Assembly: GCA_965229005.1 (NCBI GenBank)
Contig: CBDDIP010000002.1
Coordinates: 3,224,001-3,288,000, forward strand
Source of the DNA: CBDDIP01 sp965229005
GTDB taxonomy: Bacteria; Actinomycetota; Acidimicrobiia; Acidimicrobiales; Ilumatobacteraceae
Direction: 5' to 3'
DNA length: 64,000 bases
The notes beneath the pieces were generated by a model. The model ran no database searches, had not been told where the DNA came from, and saw only the letters and a program-made list of their open reading frames with translations. The position numbers and the translations under genes were made by a program. Each line of letters opens with the position of its first letter. Positions within the stretch are counted from its first letter, which is position 1. Shown in pieces: positions 26,784 to 34,399 of this stretch.

Positions 26784-27821
26784 ATGAGGCGCGGCACCCT
26801 CGGCGCGCTCGTGATGATCGCGGTGCTCGCGCCCGGTGGCACGGCGTTCGCACACACCGGCACCAGCGGCACGGCCACCAGCAACTACCGGACACGAGTG
26901 ACGGACGTACAGCCGGCCGTGCCCGACCTGTCGGTGCGCGTCGCCGACCTCGACGGCCGGATCACGCTGTCGTATTCCGGGCCGGGCACGATCATCGTCG
27001 AGGGCTACGAGGGCGAGGCGTACCTTCGCTTCTCCCCCGCCGGCGTCGAGCGCAACCGCCACTCGCCGGCCACGTACCTCAACACCGACCGGTACGCGCA
27101 GGTCGCCCAACCCGCGGCCGCCGATGCGACGGCCGCACCGGACTGGGAGCGCGTCAGCGACGGGCACACCTACACGTGGCACGACCACCGCACCCACTGG
27201 ATGTCGCCGACACCGCCCACCGAGGTGGTCGCCGACCCCGACCGCGAGGTGGTCATCTTCGACCACTGGGTGATCCCGTTGGAGCACGACGGCGCAGCCG
27301 TGTCGGTGGTCGGCGACCTGCGCTGGCTGCCGCCACCGTCCGCGCTGCCGTGGATCCTCGTCGCCGCAGCCGGCGCGATCGCTGCGTTCGTCTGGCTGAT
27401 GCGCACACGCTGGCAACGCACGGCAGCACTGCTCGCCGCGGCCGGCGCGATCGTCTGCCTCGCCGACAGCCTCGGCTACCTGGCCCACTCCACTGGACGA
27501 TTGGACAACCGGTTGCTGGTGCTCGCCGCGCCGGTCATCGTCGGCCTCGCCGCGTGGCGCTGCTGGGTTCGCCGCAACGCGGCGCATCCGGCGATCGCGA
27601 TGAGCGTCGCCGCGCTCGTGCTCGGCGTCCTCGGCGGCATCGACCGATCAGACACGTTCGACCACTCGCTGATCGCCACAGCGCTGCCGGCGTGGGGCGC
27701 CCGTCTGGCGGCAGCGATGTGCCTCGCCATCGGCGCGGCGTTGCTGGTCCGGTTCCTGGTGTTCCTGCTGCCGGCGGCGTTCAGCCGGCCAGCGGTGCCG
27801 GCTCGGCCGTCGACGGGCTGA
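26784..27821 (+). CDS. uncharacterised His-rich membrane protein of the copper operon
   Basis: A 345-residue protein with a signal peptide ending TAFA, so the mature chain starts with His24 (HTGTSGT), as in YcnI and CopC. An external beta-rich domain (about 30-185) has a dense histidine cluster: His128, 133, 135 and 138 in GHTYTWHDHRTHWM, then His161 and His168. Five membrane helices fill residues about 188-335. I recall similar DHRTHWM-containing proteins of unknown function in other actinobacteria, but cannot check this here. Binding copper is inferred from the mature N-terminal His, the histidines and the operon. The last 41 bases overlap the convergent di-iron gene. Confidence 0.8.
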   Translation: MRRGTLGALVMIAVLAPGGTAFAHTGTSGTATSNYRTRVTDVQPAVPDLSVRVADLDGRITLSYSGPGTIIVEGYEGEAYLRFSPAGVERNRHSPATYLNTDRYAQVAQPAAADATAAPDWERVSDGHTYTWHDHRTHWMSPTPPTEVVADPDREVVIFDHWVIPLEHDGAAVSVVGDLRWLPPPSALPWILVAAAGAIAAFVWLMRTRWQRTAALLAAAGAIVCLADSLGYLAHSTGRLDNRLLVLAAPVIVGLAAWRCWVRRNAAHPAIAMSVAALVLGVLGGIDRSDTFDHSLIATALPAWGARLAAAMCLAIGAALLVRFLVFLLPAAFSRPAVPARPSTG

Positions 27822-28653
27822 GCGCGTCGATCGCCGGAACGGGCAGGAAGCCCTCCTCGGCAACGACGTGACGCACCGACTCGGCGATCGCGTCCCGGAC
27901 CAGGTTCAGACCGTGGAGACCGGGGAGCAGGTCGATGCGATCCTCGATGCGATCGATCAGCTCCATGCCCTCACCACTTCCGAAGAGGAACGCCGTGGCG
28001 AACGAGGTCTCGATCTTCGGCACATCGCCGTTGCCGACCGGCGCCCACTGGCTGTTGAGGAACCACTTGGTCACCTTCTGAGCGCGACGATCGTCCTCCA
28101 GCAGCTCACGGGCGTAGCTGCTGTAGTAGCCGGCGTGGCGGCCCTCCTGGCGCATGATCCGGGTCAGCAGTTCGGTCAGCACCGGGTGGTCGGCGATCTT
28201 GGCCAGGCGGTTGTACGCCGCGTTGGCGGTCCACTCGTTGATCGCACCCCACGTCATGTGGACGGCCGGGAACTTGCGCACGCCGTGGCCGAGCAGCCAG
28301 AAGATCGCCGGGCTCCAGAACAGGTAGCGCTTGTTGAACCGGCGCATGTCGGTGAGCCTTGCGTCGTGCGCCGGCCAGTCGTGCATCGCCAGCACCGTGC
28401 CGAGGGCCTGGCCGTGCCAGTACTCCTCGTAGTTCCACAACGTGATGAACGCGGTGAACTGTGGGTCCTTCCAGGCCGGGGTGACGAGCAGCTCGCGGGT
28501 GTACAGCACGGTCTGGTACTCGATGTCGTGCATGTAGGACAGACAGCGGAGCACGTGCTCGTCGAGCGGGTTGCGCCGGAACTCCTCGAAGTCGAGGTCG
28601 TCGGTCTTCAGGCGTCCGCCCTGTTCCTGGAACTTCTCGATGGGGATCGGCAT
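27781..28653 (-). CDS. ferritin-like di-iron carboxylate protein
   Basis: A 290-residue helical protein with the full set of di-iron ligands: Glu45 (DIEYQT), Glu77-x2-His80 (EEYWH), Glu140 (INEWT) and Glu170-x2-His173 (EGRH). The order E, ExxH, E, ExxH is that of acyl-ACP desaturase and R2-like oxidases. It would activate O2 for a desaturation, oxidation or similar step in the cytosol; the substrate is unknown. The ATG start at 28653 is 13 bases from the stop of the WYL regulator upstream on the same strand, so the two may be co-transcribed. Confidence 0.85.
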   Translation of the reverse strand: MPIPIEKFQEQGGRLKTDDLDFEEFRRNPLDEHVLRCLSYMHDIEYQTVLYTRELLVTPAWKDPQFTAFITLWNYEEYWHGQALGTVLAMHDWPAHDARLTDMRRFNKRYLFWSPAIFWLLGHGVRKFPAVHMTWGAINEWTANAAYNRLAKIADHPVLTELLTRIMRQEGRHAGYYSSYARELLEDDRRAQKVTKWFLNSQWAPVGNGDVPKIETSFATAFLFGSGEGMELIDRIEDRIDLLPGLHGLNLVRDAIAESVRHVVAEEGFLPVPAIDALSPSTAEPAPLAG

Positions 28654-28665
28654 GCACTGCCGAAT

Positions 28666-29640
28666 TTACCCCCGATGGCGCGCTGCGAGCGCGGCTCCCG
28701 TGCTGGCCAGCCGGCGGCGCAGCTCGACGGGCTCGAGCACCTCGATGTCGGCCCCCATGCGGAGGAGCTCGTCGTGGGCGACTTCGACCGATTCGGAGCG
28801 GATGACCACACGCTGCCGCCCGGTGCGATCGGCCGGACTCGCAGCGGCGATCGCCTGACTGGCCGCGGGCTCCGGGAGCGCATGGCGCAACCGGTGGAGC
28901 ACGTTCGCGGGCACCAGTGCGACGACCTCGATGTCGAGCAGGTGCTCCGCGAACGACGCCGCCGCTCGTGCCCACCGGTCGGCCAGGTCGAAGCCCTCGG
29001 GACGATCGAAGTGGTCGCCCGACGTGGCTCGGCGGATCCGCGAGATCCGGTACGTGCGCATCTGACGCTGCCGCCCGGCGTCGGCCAGCAGGTACCACGT
29101 GGCGCTCTTGACCACGAGCCCCAGCGGCCGGACGCGGCGTCGCACCGGCGCGGTGCCCGCCCGTTCGTAGACGATGTCGAGCAGCTGCGCGTCCCACACG
29201 GCAGCGGCGACGGTGGCCAGGCACGGCGTCTCCTCCGGCGGCCGGAACCACTGCGGCTCGTCCACGAGGAACCGCTCGCGCAGGCGCACGACCCGCCCGC
29301 GCAGCTCGACCGGCAGCGCCGCGTCGACCTTCGCCTGTGCGGCGACGAGCACGGCACCGAACCCCAGTTGTGCCGCCGCCGACGGCGCACCGGCGAGCGC
29401 CAACGACGCAGCCTCGTCCGAGGTGAGCCCGGTGAGCTTCGTCTCGTACCCGTCGATCAGCTGGATGCCACCGCCAGGACCGGACTCGGCGTACACGGGG
29501 ACCCCGGCGCCGCTGAGCGCCTCGACGTCGCGGTAGACGGTGCGCACGGACACCTCCAGCTCGTCGGCCAGCTGGGCTGCGGTGCACCGCCCCCGGCGCT
29601 GCAGCACCAGCAGCATCTGCAGGAGGCGTGAGGCGCGCAC
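28666..29640 (-). CDS. WYL-domain transcriptional regulator (YafY/DeoR-like)
   Basis: A 324-residue regulator with an N-terminal winged helix-turn-helix (residues 1-60, QLADELEVSVRTVYRDVEAL), a hinge with GGGIQLIDGY, and a WYL ligand-sensing domain (about 140-230) followed by its C-terminal extension. WYL proteins sense nucleotides or small ligands and control nearby genes. GTG at 29640 is chosen since the family starts right before the first helix (RASRLLQMLLVL). It is divergent from the PPOX gene with 55 bases between and may control both directions. Confidence 0.87.
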   Translation of the reverse strand: MRASRLLQMLLVLQRRGRCTAAQLADELEVSVRTVYRDVEALSGAGVPVYAESGPGGGIQLIDGYETKLTGLTSDEAASLALAGAPSAAAQLGFGAVLVAAQAKVDAALPVELRGRVVRLRERFLVDEPQWFRPPEETPCLATVAAAVWDAQLLDIVYERAGTAPVRRRVRPLGLVVKSATWYLLADAGRQRQMRTYRISRIRRATSGDHFDRPEGFDLADRWARAAASFAEHLLDIEVVALVPANVLHRLRHALPEPAASQAIAAASPADRTGRQRVVIRSESVEVAHDELLRMGADIEVLEPVELRRRLASTGAALAARHRG

Positions 29641-29695
29641 GGTGTCATCGTATCCCTGACAGGAGATGTCAGCGATGCCGTCGCACACTGAGCGC

Positions 29696-30223
29696 ATGAT
29701 CACCTTCGACGAGCTGCTCGCCGCCACCCCGACCATTGCCACCGCCATCCGCGAGCGCCTCGAGTCCACCGGGCTGGCGATGCTCGGCACGCTGCGCCGC
29801 GACGGCTCACCGCGGATCAGCCCGGTGGAGGTCACGTTCCTCGACGGCGGCCTGTTCATCGGGATGATGCCGAGGTCGCAGAAGGCGCTCGATCTCCTGC
29901 GCGACCCGTGCGCCGCGCTGATCACGCCGGTTGCCGACAAGCGAGACCTGTCCGGTGAGGGCAAGCTCTTCGGCGTGGCGCGAGCACTGCACGCCGAGGA
30001 AGCCACGCGCGTGCTCGACCATGCGATCGGGCAGATGGAGGGCGACCTCTCGGTGGACGACTTCGCCGGATCCCACGTGTTCGAGATCCTCGTCACCGGC
30101 GCGGCGTGGCAGCACGCCAGTGAGGACGAATTCGTCACCCGCTCGTGGACCGCCGCTGCAGGCGAACGGCTTCGTCGCCGCACCGGTGCAACGGGCTTGC
30201 CCGAGGACGTCGCGCCAGAATGA
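29696..30223 (+). CDS. pyridoxamine 5'-phosphate oxidase-like flavin/F420 protein
   Basis: A 175-residue split-barrel protein of the PPOX family, with the early strand LAMLGTLRRDGSPRISPVEV (38-57) that is standard for FMN- or F420-binding members. Actinobacterial relatives include F420-dependent reductases and heme-binding proteins; the cofactor cannot be read here. I chose ATG at 29696; the in-frame ATG at 29666 adds ten poorly conserved residues. It is followed four bases later by the winged-helix gene, so the two form an operon. Confidence 0.8.
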   Translation: MITFDELLAATPTIATAIRERLESTGLAMLGTLRRDGSPRISPVEVTFLDGGLFIGMMPRSQKALDLLRDPCAALITPVADKRDLSGEGKLFGVARALHAEEATRVLDHAIGQMEGDLSVDDFAGSHVFEILVTGAAWQHASEDEFVTRSWTAAAGERLRRRTGATGLPEDVAPE

Positions 30224-30227
30224 CCTG

Positions 30228-31370
30228 ATGCCGGACCGCATCGACCAGCGCGCCCTCAACCGCGCCACCCTGGCCCGGCAGCACCTCCTGGAACGGGCCA
30301 TGATGCCAGCGGTCGACATGGTCCGCCACCTCGTCGGCATGCAGGCACAGGCGCCGTTCCCGCCGTACTACGGGCTGTGGTCGCGTCTGATCGACTTCGA
30401 GCCGGGCGAGCTGGCCGATCTGCTCGTCGATCGCACGGTGGTGCGCATCGGGTTGCTGCGCGGCACCGTCCACCTGGTCACCGCGGATGACGCCCTCACC
30501 ATTCGACCGCTGGTGCAGTTGCTGATGGAACGTCTCGTGCGGGCCAACAAGCTGTACGCGACCGCGATCGCCGAGGTGGACCTCGACGAGACGCTCTCGC
30601 TCGGGCGGGAGTGGACCGAGGAGCAGCCGATCGCCCCGATGGTGCTCGCGGCGAGGCTGAGCGAGCGCTGGCCCGAGGTCGACGCCAACGCGCTCTGCAA
30701 CGCGGTGCGACTGATCCTGCCCCTCGTCCAGGTGCCGCCCCGCGCGGTGTGGCGCCGAACGGGACAGCCCGCCGGCACCACCCTCGAACGTTGGCTTGGT
30801 CGCCCGCAGGTCGAGCGACCGTCGCTCGACGACGTCGTGCTGCGCTACCTCGCCGCGTTCGGGCCGGCGTCACCGAACGACGCTCGCGCGTGGAGCGGCA
30901 TCACGGGAATGAACGAGGTGTTCGAACGGCTTCGCCCGCAGCTGATCGAGCTGACCGCCGAGGACGGTCGGGCGTTGTTCGATCTGCCGGATGCGCCGCG
31001 GCCACCCAGCGACACGCCGGCGCCGGCGCGACTGGTCGCCGAGTTCGACAACCTGCTCATGGCGTACCGCGACCGCACCAGGGTGATGTCCGACGACTCG
31101 AAGGCGCGCGTGTTCACCGTCAACGGGATCATCAAGGGAACCGTGCTCGTCGACGGCTTCGTCGCCGGCACGTGGAAGGTGAGCGAGTCGAGGCGCGACG
31201 GCGTCGCTGTCGCCATCGACCTGTTCGACGCGCAACCGAACGACGTCGTCGAGGCCATCGGCAGCGAGGCGGTCGATGTCGCCCGCTTCACCAACGCCGA
31301 CGTGCCACGTGTCGTCACGGTTGGCATGCCCGGCACTCCACCGGTACCGTTCTCCAGCGGAGGGGAGTAG
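30228..31370 (+). CDS. winged-helix DNA-binding domain protein (AlkZ/YcaQ-related)
   Basis: A 380-residue protein of the large winged-helix family that includes AlkZ/YcaQ DNA glycosylases. It opens RALNRATLARQHLL and MVRHLVGMQAQAP, the typical first helices, with LLRGTVHLVTADD following. The C-terminal part has the conserved FDNLLMAYRDRTR. YcaQ and AlkZ unhook DNA crosslinks, but the characterised catalytic QxQ/QxD motif is not clearly present (QAQ at about residues 37-39 is a candidate). Its last codons and stop TAG form the 5' part of the manganese riboswitch. Confidence 0.75.
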   Translation: MPDRIDQRALNRATLARQHLLERAMMPAVDMVRHLVGMQAQAPFPPYYGLWSRLIDFEPGELADLLVDRTVVRIGLLRGTVHLVTADDALTIRPLVQLLMERLVRANKLYATAIAEVDLDETLSLGREWTEEQPIAPMVLAARLSERWPEVDANALCNAVRLILPLVQVPPRAVWRRTGQPAGTTLERWLGRPQVERPSLDDVVLRYLAAFGPASPNDARAWSGITGMNEVFERLRPQLIELTAEDGRALFDLPDAPRPPSDTPAPARLVAEFDNLLMAYRDRTRVMSDDSKARVFTVNGIIKGTVLVDGFVAGTWKVSESRRDGVAVAIDLFDAQPNDVVEAIGSEAVDVARFTNADVPRVVTVGMPGTPPVPFSSGGE

Positions 31371-31456
31371 CCCCGACGCCATCCGATCGACACACTGGGT
31401 GATCGCCCCGGTCGATGGATCTCACTGGTGCTCCAGTGAGGTGGACGAGACCTCCG
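31358..31456 (+). ncRNA. yybP-ykoY manganese riboswitch aptamer
   Basis: The conserved 5' element GGGGAGTAG (31362-31370) and 3' element GACGAGACC (31444-31452) of the yybP-ykoY class are both present. Outer stem P1 forms from CGGAGG (31358-31363) with CCTCCG (31451-31456). A perfect internal stem CTCACTGG/CCAGTGAG lies at 31421-31440. The element precedes a GDT1/TMEM165 gene, a known partner of this Mn2+-sensing class. Its 5' end overlaps the stop of the upstream gene. Confidence 0.85.
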
Positions 31457-31484
31457 ATCGGCACCAACCCGTGCCCGATCGGAG
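31452..31484 (+). promoter_or_regulatory. riboswitch expression-platform hairpin
   Basis: CTCCGATCGG (31452-31461) pairs perfectly with 31475-31484. Its 5' arm shares bases with the 3' strand of aptamer stem P1 (31451-31456), so the two structures exclude each other, as expected of a switch. There is no T run, which suggests control of ribosome access or Rho rather than an intrinsic terminator. The ribosome site AGGAG is at 31515-31519. Confidence 0.65.
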
Positions 31485-31527
31485 CGTCGCGCATGCGGTT
31501 TCCGGCGGGCCAGCAGGAGACAACCCC

Positions 31528-32091
31528 ATGCACGCACTCTTCCTCAGCTTCGGCGTCATCTTCGTCGCCGAGCTCGGCGACAAGAGCCAGTTGATGGCCC
31601 TCACGTTCGCCGCCCGCTACAAGGCGTGGCACGTGCTCATCGGCATCACCATCGCGACCGCGCTGGTGCACGCCGCATCGGTCGGCCTCGGCGCGGCGCT
31701 GTCGGTCAGCCTGCCCACGCGAGCGATCAACATCGTCGCCGCGATCGCCTTCCTCGGCTTCGCTGCGTGGACGTTCCGCGGCGATCGGCTCAGCGACGAT
31801 GAAGCGGACAAGGCAACGCGGTCCAACCGCTCGGCGATCCTCGCCGCCAGCGGTGCGTTCTTCCTCGCCGAGCTCGGCGACAAGACGATGCTGGCCACCA
31901 TCACGCTGGCGACGAAGGAAGGCCTGTGGGGCACGTGGGCCGGCTCGACGTTGGGAATGGTCGTCGCCGACGCGCTGGCCATCGTCGTCGGCAAGGCGCT
32001 CGGCGCCCGCCTACCCGAGAAGGCCATCCGCATCGGCGCCGGCATCCTGTTCCTCGTCTTCGGCATCGCCCTGCTGATCGAGGCGCTCTGA
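31528..32091 (+). CDS. TMEM165/GDT1-family manganese transporter
   Basis: A 187-residue membrane protein built of two inverted halves, each with the family motif: AELGDKSQ (about residues 13-20) and AELGDKTM (about 115-122). The two Glu-x-Gly-Asp-Lys motifs line the cation path. UPF0016/GDT1 proteins export Mn2+ (or move Ca2+), and bacterial members such as MneA are Mn exporters. The riboswitch directly upstream supports manganese. ATG at 31528 has a good AGGAG site 8 bases before. Six helices are predicted by eye. Confidence 0.92.
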   Translation: MHALFLSFGVIFVAELGDKSQLMALTFAARYKAWHVLIGITIATALVHAASVGLGAALSVSLPTRAINIVAAIAFLGFAAWTFRGDRLSDDEADKATRSNRSAILAASGAFFLAELGDKTMLATITLATKEGLWGTWAGSTLGMVVADALAIVVGKALGARLPEKAIRIGAGILFLVFGIALLIEAL

Positions 32092-32095
32092 CGCG

Positions 32096-32404
32096 TCAGA
32101 CGCGCAGCACGACCTCGAAGCTGAGCAGGTCGGCACCGGTCGACACGGGCTTGCCGTCGGTGGACTCGGCGCGGGCGTGGCCCTGGCCGAAGCTCTGGCT
32201 GTTCACCCAACCCTGGAACGACTCCTCGTCGGCCCACCGGGTGTAGACGAAGTAGCGCGTCTCGCCACCGTTCGGGCGCAACAGCTCGAAGCCCTCGAAC
32301 CCGGGCATGTTCTCGACCAGCCCGGCACGCTTGGCGAAGCGCTGCTCGAGCTCGGCGCCCATGCCTTCCGGCACGGCGATGGCGTTGATCTTGACGACGG
32401 ACAT
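32096..32404 (-). CDS. mhuD: heme-degrading monooxygenase MhuD
   Basis: A 102-residue ABM-fold protein strongly like mycobacterial MhuD along its whole length (KINAIAVPEG..., PGFEGFELLRP, TRWADEESFQGW). The catalytic residues are conserved: Asn7, Trp66 and the heme ligand His76. MhuD opens heme with O2 to release iron and mycobilin. It is the last gene of the minus-strand heme operon, after the binding protein and lipoprotein. ATG at 32404 is fixed by the family N-terminus. It ends four bases from the convergent GDT1 gene. Confidence 0.9.
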   Translation of the reverse strand: MSVVKINAIAVPEGMGAELEQRFAKRAGLVENMPGFEGFELLRPNGGETRYFVYTRWADEESFQGWVNSQSFGQGHARAESTDGKPVSTGADLLSFEVVLRV

Positions 32405-32427
32405 CGTTGTCTCCTGTTTTTCTCGGG

Positions 32428-33042
32428 TCACGCGCACGGAGTGCGCGCGCTGGACATGAACGAGCAGAACACGTCGCGGTCGACGGTCCACGCGTCACCG
32501 ATCTGCTCGACGGTACCCGTGAGCGCCGAGTAGATGGCAGTCCCGGCGAACAGCACGTCGTAGGTCACCGTGGCCGTGCTGCCGTCGATGGCGATGGCCG
32601 TCGGCTGCAACGTGATCCCACCGGCCGCTGTGCCCGCTTGGCCGTAGGCCTCGATCGTTGTGGCCAGCGCGTCGGCATCGGGCAGGAACGGCCGCTTCTC
32701 CTCGATCGTCGTCGCGCTGTCGAACACCGCGATCCACGCGTCGGCCACTGCCTGTTCCTCCGGGCCGAAGCCGGTCGGCGCTGCGGTGGTGGTCGGCGCT
32801 GCGGTGGTGGTCGGCGCTGCGGTGGTGGTCGGCGCTGCGGTGGTGGTCGGCGCTGCGGTGGTGGTCGGCGCTGCGGTGGTGGTCGGCGCTGCGGTGGTGG
32901 CCACGGTCGTCGTCGGTGCAGCACTCGGCGGTGACGTGCTGTCGTCGGCGCTGTCGGAGCCGCAAGCGGCGAGCAGGATCGCCGCGGCGATGGTGGCGCG
33001 GATCACGCGGGTCTGGTTCACGGGGGTGCCTTTCGGTTTCAT
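32428..33042 (-). CDS. lipoprotein with APTTTA tandem repeat, MTB12-like C-terminus
   Basis: A 204-residue lipoprotein: signal with lipobox LLAAC (Cys27), then a linker of APTTTA units repeated seven times exactly (residues about 49-90), then a small globular domain (95-200) with two Cys near the end (FCSF, TPCA). The C-terminal domain reads like the MTB12 low-molecular-weight antigen type, which is an inference. It lies between the hmuT-like gene (four-base overlap, ATGA) and mhuD, so it may help bind heme or dock the transporter. ATG at 33042 fits the overlap. Confidence 0.8.
   Translation of the reverse strand: MKPKGTPVNQTRVIRATIAAAILLAACGSDSADDSTSPPSAAPTTTVATTAAPTTTAAPTTTAAPTTTAAPTTTAAPTTTAAPTTTAAPTGFGPEEQAVADAWIAVFDSATTIEEKRPFLPDADALATTIEAYGQAGTAAGGITLQPTAIAIDGSTATVTYDVLFAGTAIYSALTGTVEQIGDAWTVDRDVFCSFMSSARTPCA
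32773..32898. repeat. 7 x 18-base tandem repeat in a lipoprotein gene
   Basis: Seven identical copies of GGTCGGCGCTGCGGTGGT, which encode APTTTA on the minus strand. Identity at the base level means recent slippage expansion rather than selection on protein only. The length may vary between strains. Confidence 0.95.
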
Positions 33043-34037
33043 CGGAGTGCGTTCAGATCGGCGACGAGCTGGGCCAGCATCCGGCCGGTGCGCGGGCCAC
33101 CGCCGAGGAGCAGTTGGTCCTCGTAGGCGAGCACCGCACGGTGCTGGCCGGCGGGTGTCTGGGCGATGCCGGGGATGGCCAGGAGCCCCTCGATGCCACC
33201 GACGGAGTCGAGCCCCGTGGTGGTGACGAGGATGACGTCCGGTGCAGCCGTGATGAAGGCCTCGACGGTGATCGGCGTCGACTCACCGAGGCCGAGCACA
33301 CGCCCGAGGTCGCGGGCACCGGCCGCTTCGATCAGCATCGTGCTGTTGCTGCCCGGCCCGAAGATGAGCTGCGCGTTGTCGCCTCGGAGGTAGAGCATGG
33401 CCACGAGCGGCGGGCCGGTCGTGTCGTCGTTCAGGGTGCTCGCGCCGGCGGCCATCGCATCGTCGATCTCGGCCTGCGTCGCAGCGGCGAGCTGTGCCCC
33501 CGCTTCGCTGAGGCCGAGCGCATCGGCCACGGCGCGGATCTTGTTCGCCGGCCCGTCGATCGTGTCGACGCGATCGACGACCACGACGGTCACACCCGTC
33601 TCGCGCAGCTGGTCGATCACTTCCGGCGGGCCGGCCAGGTCGGTGGCCAAGACGAGCGTCGGGTCGAAGCTGAGGATCGTCTCGGCGGTCAGCGCCCGCT
33701 GGTAGCCGATCTCCGGCAGCGCGTCGGCGGCCGGTGGGTAGGTCGCCGAGAGGTCGGTGGCCACCACCTCCTCACCGAGGCCGAGCGCGAAGACGATCTC
33801 GGCCAGGTCGCCATCGACGGGGATGATCCGCCGCGCTGCGGTCGTGATCGGAGTTGCGGCCGTCGCGGTCGTCGATGCGGTGACCACCGGCGCCTCGACC
33901 GTTGACCCTGTCCCGCTCGGGGCTCCGCACGCCGTGAGGAGCAGTGCGACGAGCACCACCGAACGCACCGATCCCCGACCGGATGCGGACCACGTGGACA
34001 GTCCGGCCGGTCGGGGATCAACGGCGCTTCGATGCAC
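33039..34037 (-). CDS. hmuT: heme ABC transporter substrate-binding lipoprotein (HmuT-like)
   Basis: A 332-residue class III periplasmic-binding-type lipoprotein (lipobox LLTAC, Cys37). The start of the mature domain, GDLAEIVFALGLGEEVVATDLSATYP, and the repeated ALTAETILSFDPTLVLA are typical of hemin-binding HmuT. No HmuU permease or HmuV ATPase is in the window. Two starts are possible: ATG at 34037, which would be a nearly leaderless mRNA given the -10 box at 34045-34050, or GTG at 33968, which gives a short signal peptide and places a hairpin in the 5' UTR. The operon continues with the repeat lipoprotein and mhuD. Confidence 0.85.
   Translation of the reverse strand: MHRSAVDPRPAGLSTWSASGRGSVRSVVLVALLLTACGAPSGTGSTVEAPVVTASTTATAATPITTAARRIIPVDGDLAEIVFALGLGEEVVATDLSATYPPAADALPEIGYQRALTAETILSFDPTLVLATDLAGPPEVIDQLRETGVTVVVVDRVDTIDGPANKIRAVADALGLSEAGAQLAAATQAEIDDAMAAGASTLNDDTTGPPLVAMLYLRGDNAQLIFGPGSNSTMLIEAAGARDLGRVLGLGESTPITVEAFITAAPDVILVTTTGLDSVGGIEGLLAIPGIAQTPAGQHRAVLAYEDQLLLGGGPRTGRMLAQLVADLNALR
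33971..34018 (-). promoter_or_regulatory. hairpin in the hmuT leader / N-terminal codons
   Basis: ATCCCCGACCGG (33971-33982) and CCGGTCGGGGAT (34007-34018) form a perfect 12-base stem, extended inside by GGAC/GTCC. On the mRNA the 3' arm carries GGGGA just before GTG 33968, so the hairpin could hide that ribosome site. If translation starts at 34037 the structure lies within codons 7-23. Confidence 0.5.
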
Positions 34038-34044
34038 TTACTTC

Positions 34045-34073
34045 ATAGTATTAGGTATACCTAACATTGTCCA
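34045..34073 (-). promoter_or_regulatory. promoter of the heme operon
   Basis: A -35 box TGGACA (34068-34073), exactly 17 bases, then a -10 box TACTAT (34045-34050). The predicted start of transcription is about base 34038, next to the ATG at 34037. The -35 box matches the consensus at 5 of 6 bases, the -10 box at 4 of 6. Confidence 0.6.
34051..34064. promoter_or_regulatory. DtxR/IdeR/MntR-type operator
   Basis: TTAGGTATACCTAA is a perfect 14-base palindrome with the half site TTAGG of iron- and manganese-dependent DtxR-family repressors. It sits wholly within the spacer of the promoter at 34045-34073, so a bound repressor would block RNA polymerase. Iron control fits the heme operon; manganese (MntR) is an alternative because of the neighbouring GDT1 gene. 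Confidence 0.7.
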
Positions 34074-34094
34074 GTCCCATCGCTAGATGGCGAA

Positions 34095-34292
34095 TCAGCT
34101 GGTGGGGGTCGTCTCCAGCGGGACGGTGTCGCCGACGACGATCGTGGCGTCCGGGGGCACCGTGTCCCCGGTGACCACCGTGCCGGCGGGATCGGTCGGG
34201 GTCTCGTTGTTGTCGTCATCACTGCCGCAGGCGGTGACGGTGACGAGGGAGAGTGCGAGCGCGGCTGCGCCAAAGGCAATACGTCGTTGCAT
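34095..34292 (-). CDS. small lipoprotein
   Basis: A 65-residue lipoprotein: signal MQRRIAFGAAALALSLVTV, lipobox VTAC (Cys22), then a short acidic Thr/Pro tail with two GDTVP copies. No domain is visible. ATG at 34292 has a GGAAAC region ahead. It stands alone ahead of the heme promoter, and its stop lies 22 bases upstream of the -35 box. Confidence 0.6.
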   Translation of the reverse strand: MQRRIAFGAAALALSLVTVTACGSDDDNNETPTDPAGTVVTGDTVPPDATIVVGDTVPLETTPTS

Positions 34293-34399
34293 GGGGTTTC
34301 CTTGTGTTCACGCCGCCCGCTTGCCACCTCCGTACCCGCGGACCGCCGATCGAACACCGGACAGGTTTCACACCGAAACCGCGCGGGAACGTCTCGAGC

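Noticed and set aside
32773..32898. Possible CRISPR array
   Set aside because: The units are directly adjacent 18-base tandem copies without spacers and are in frame within a lipoprotein gene.
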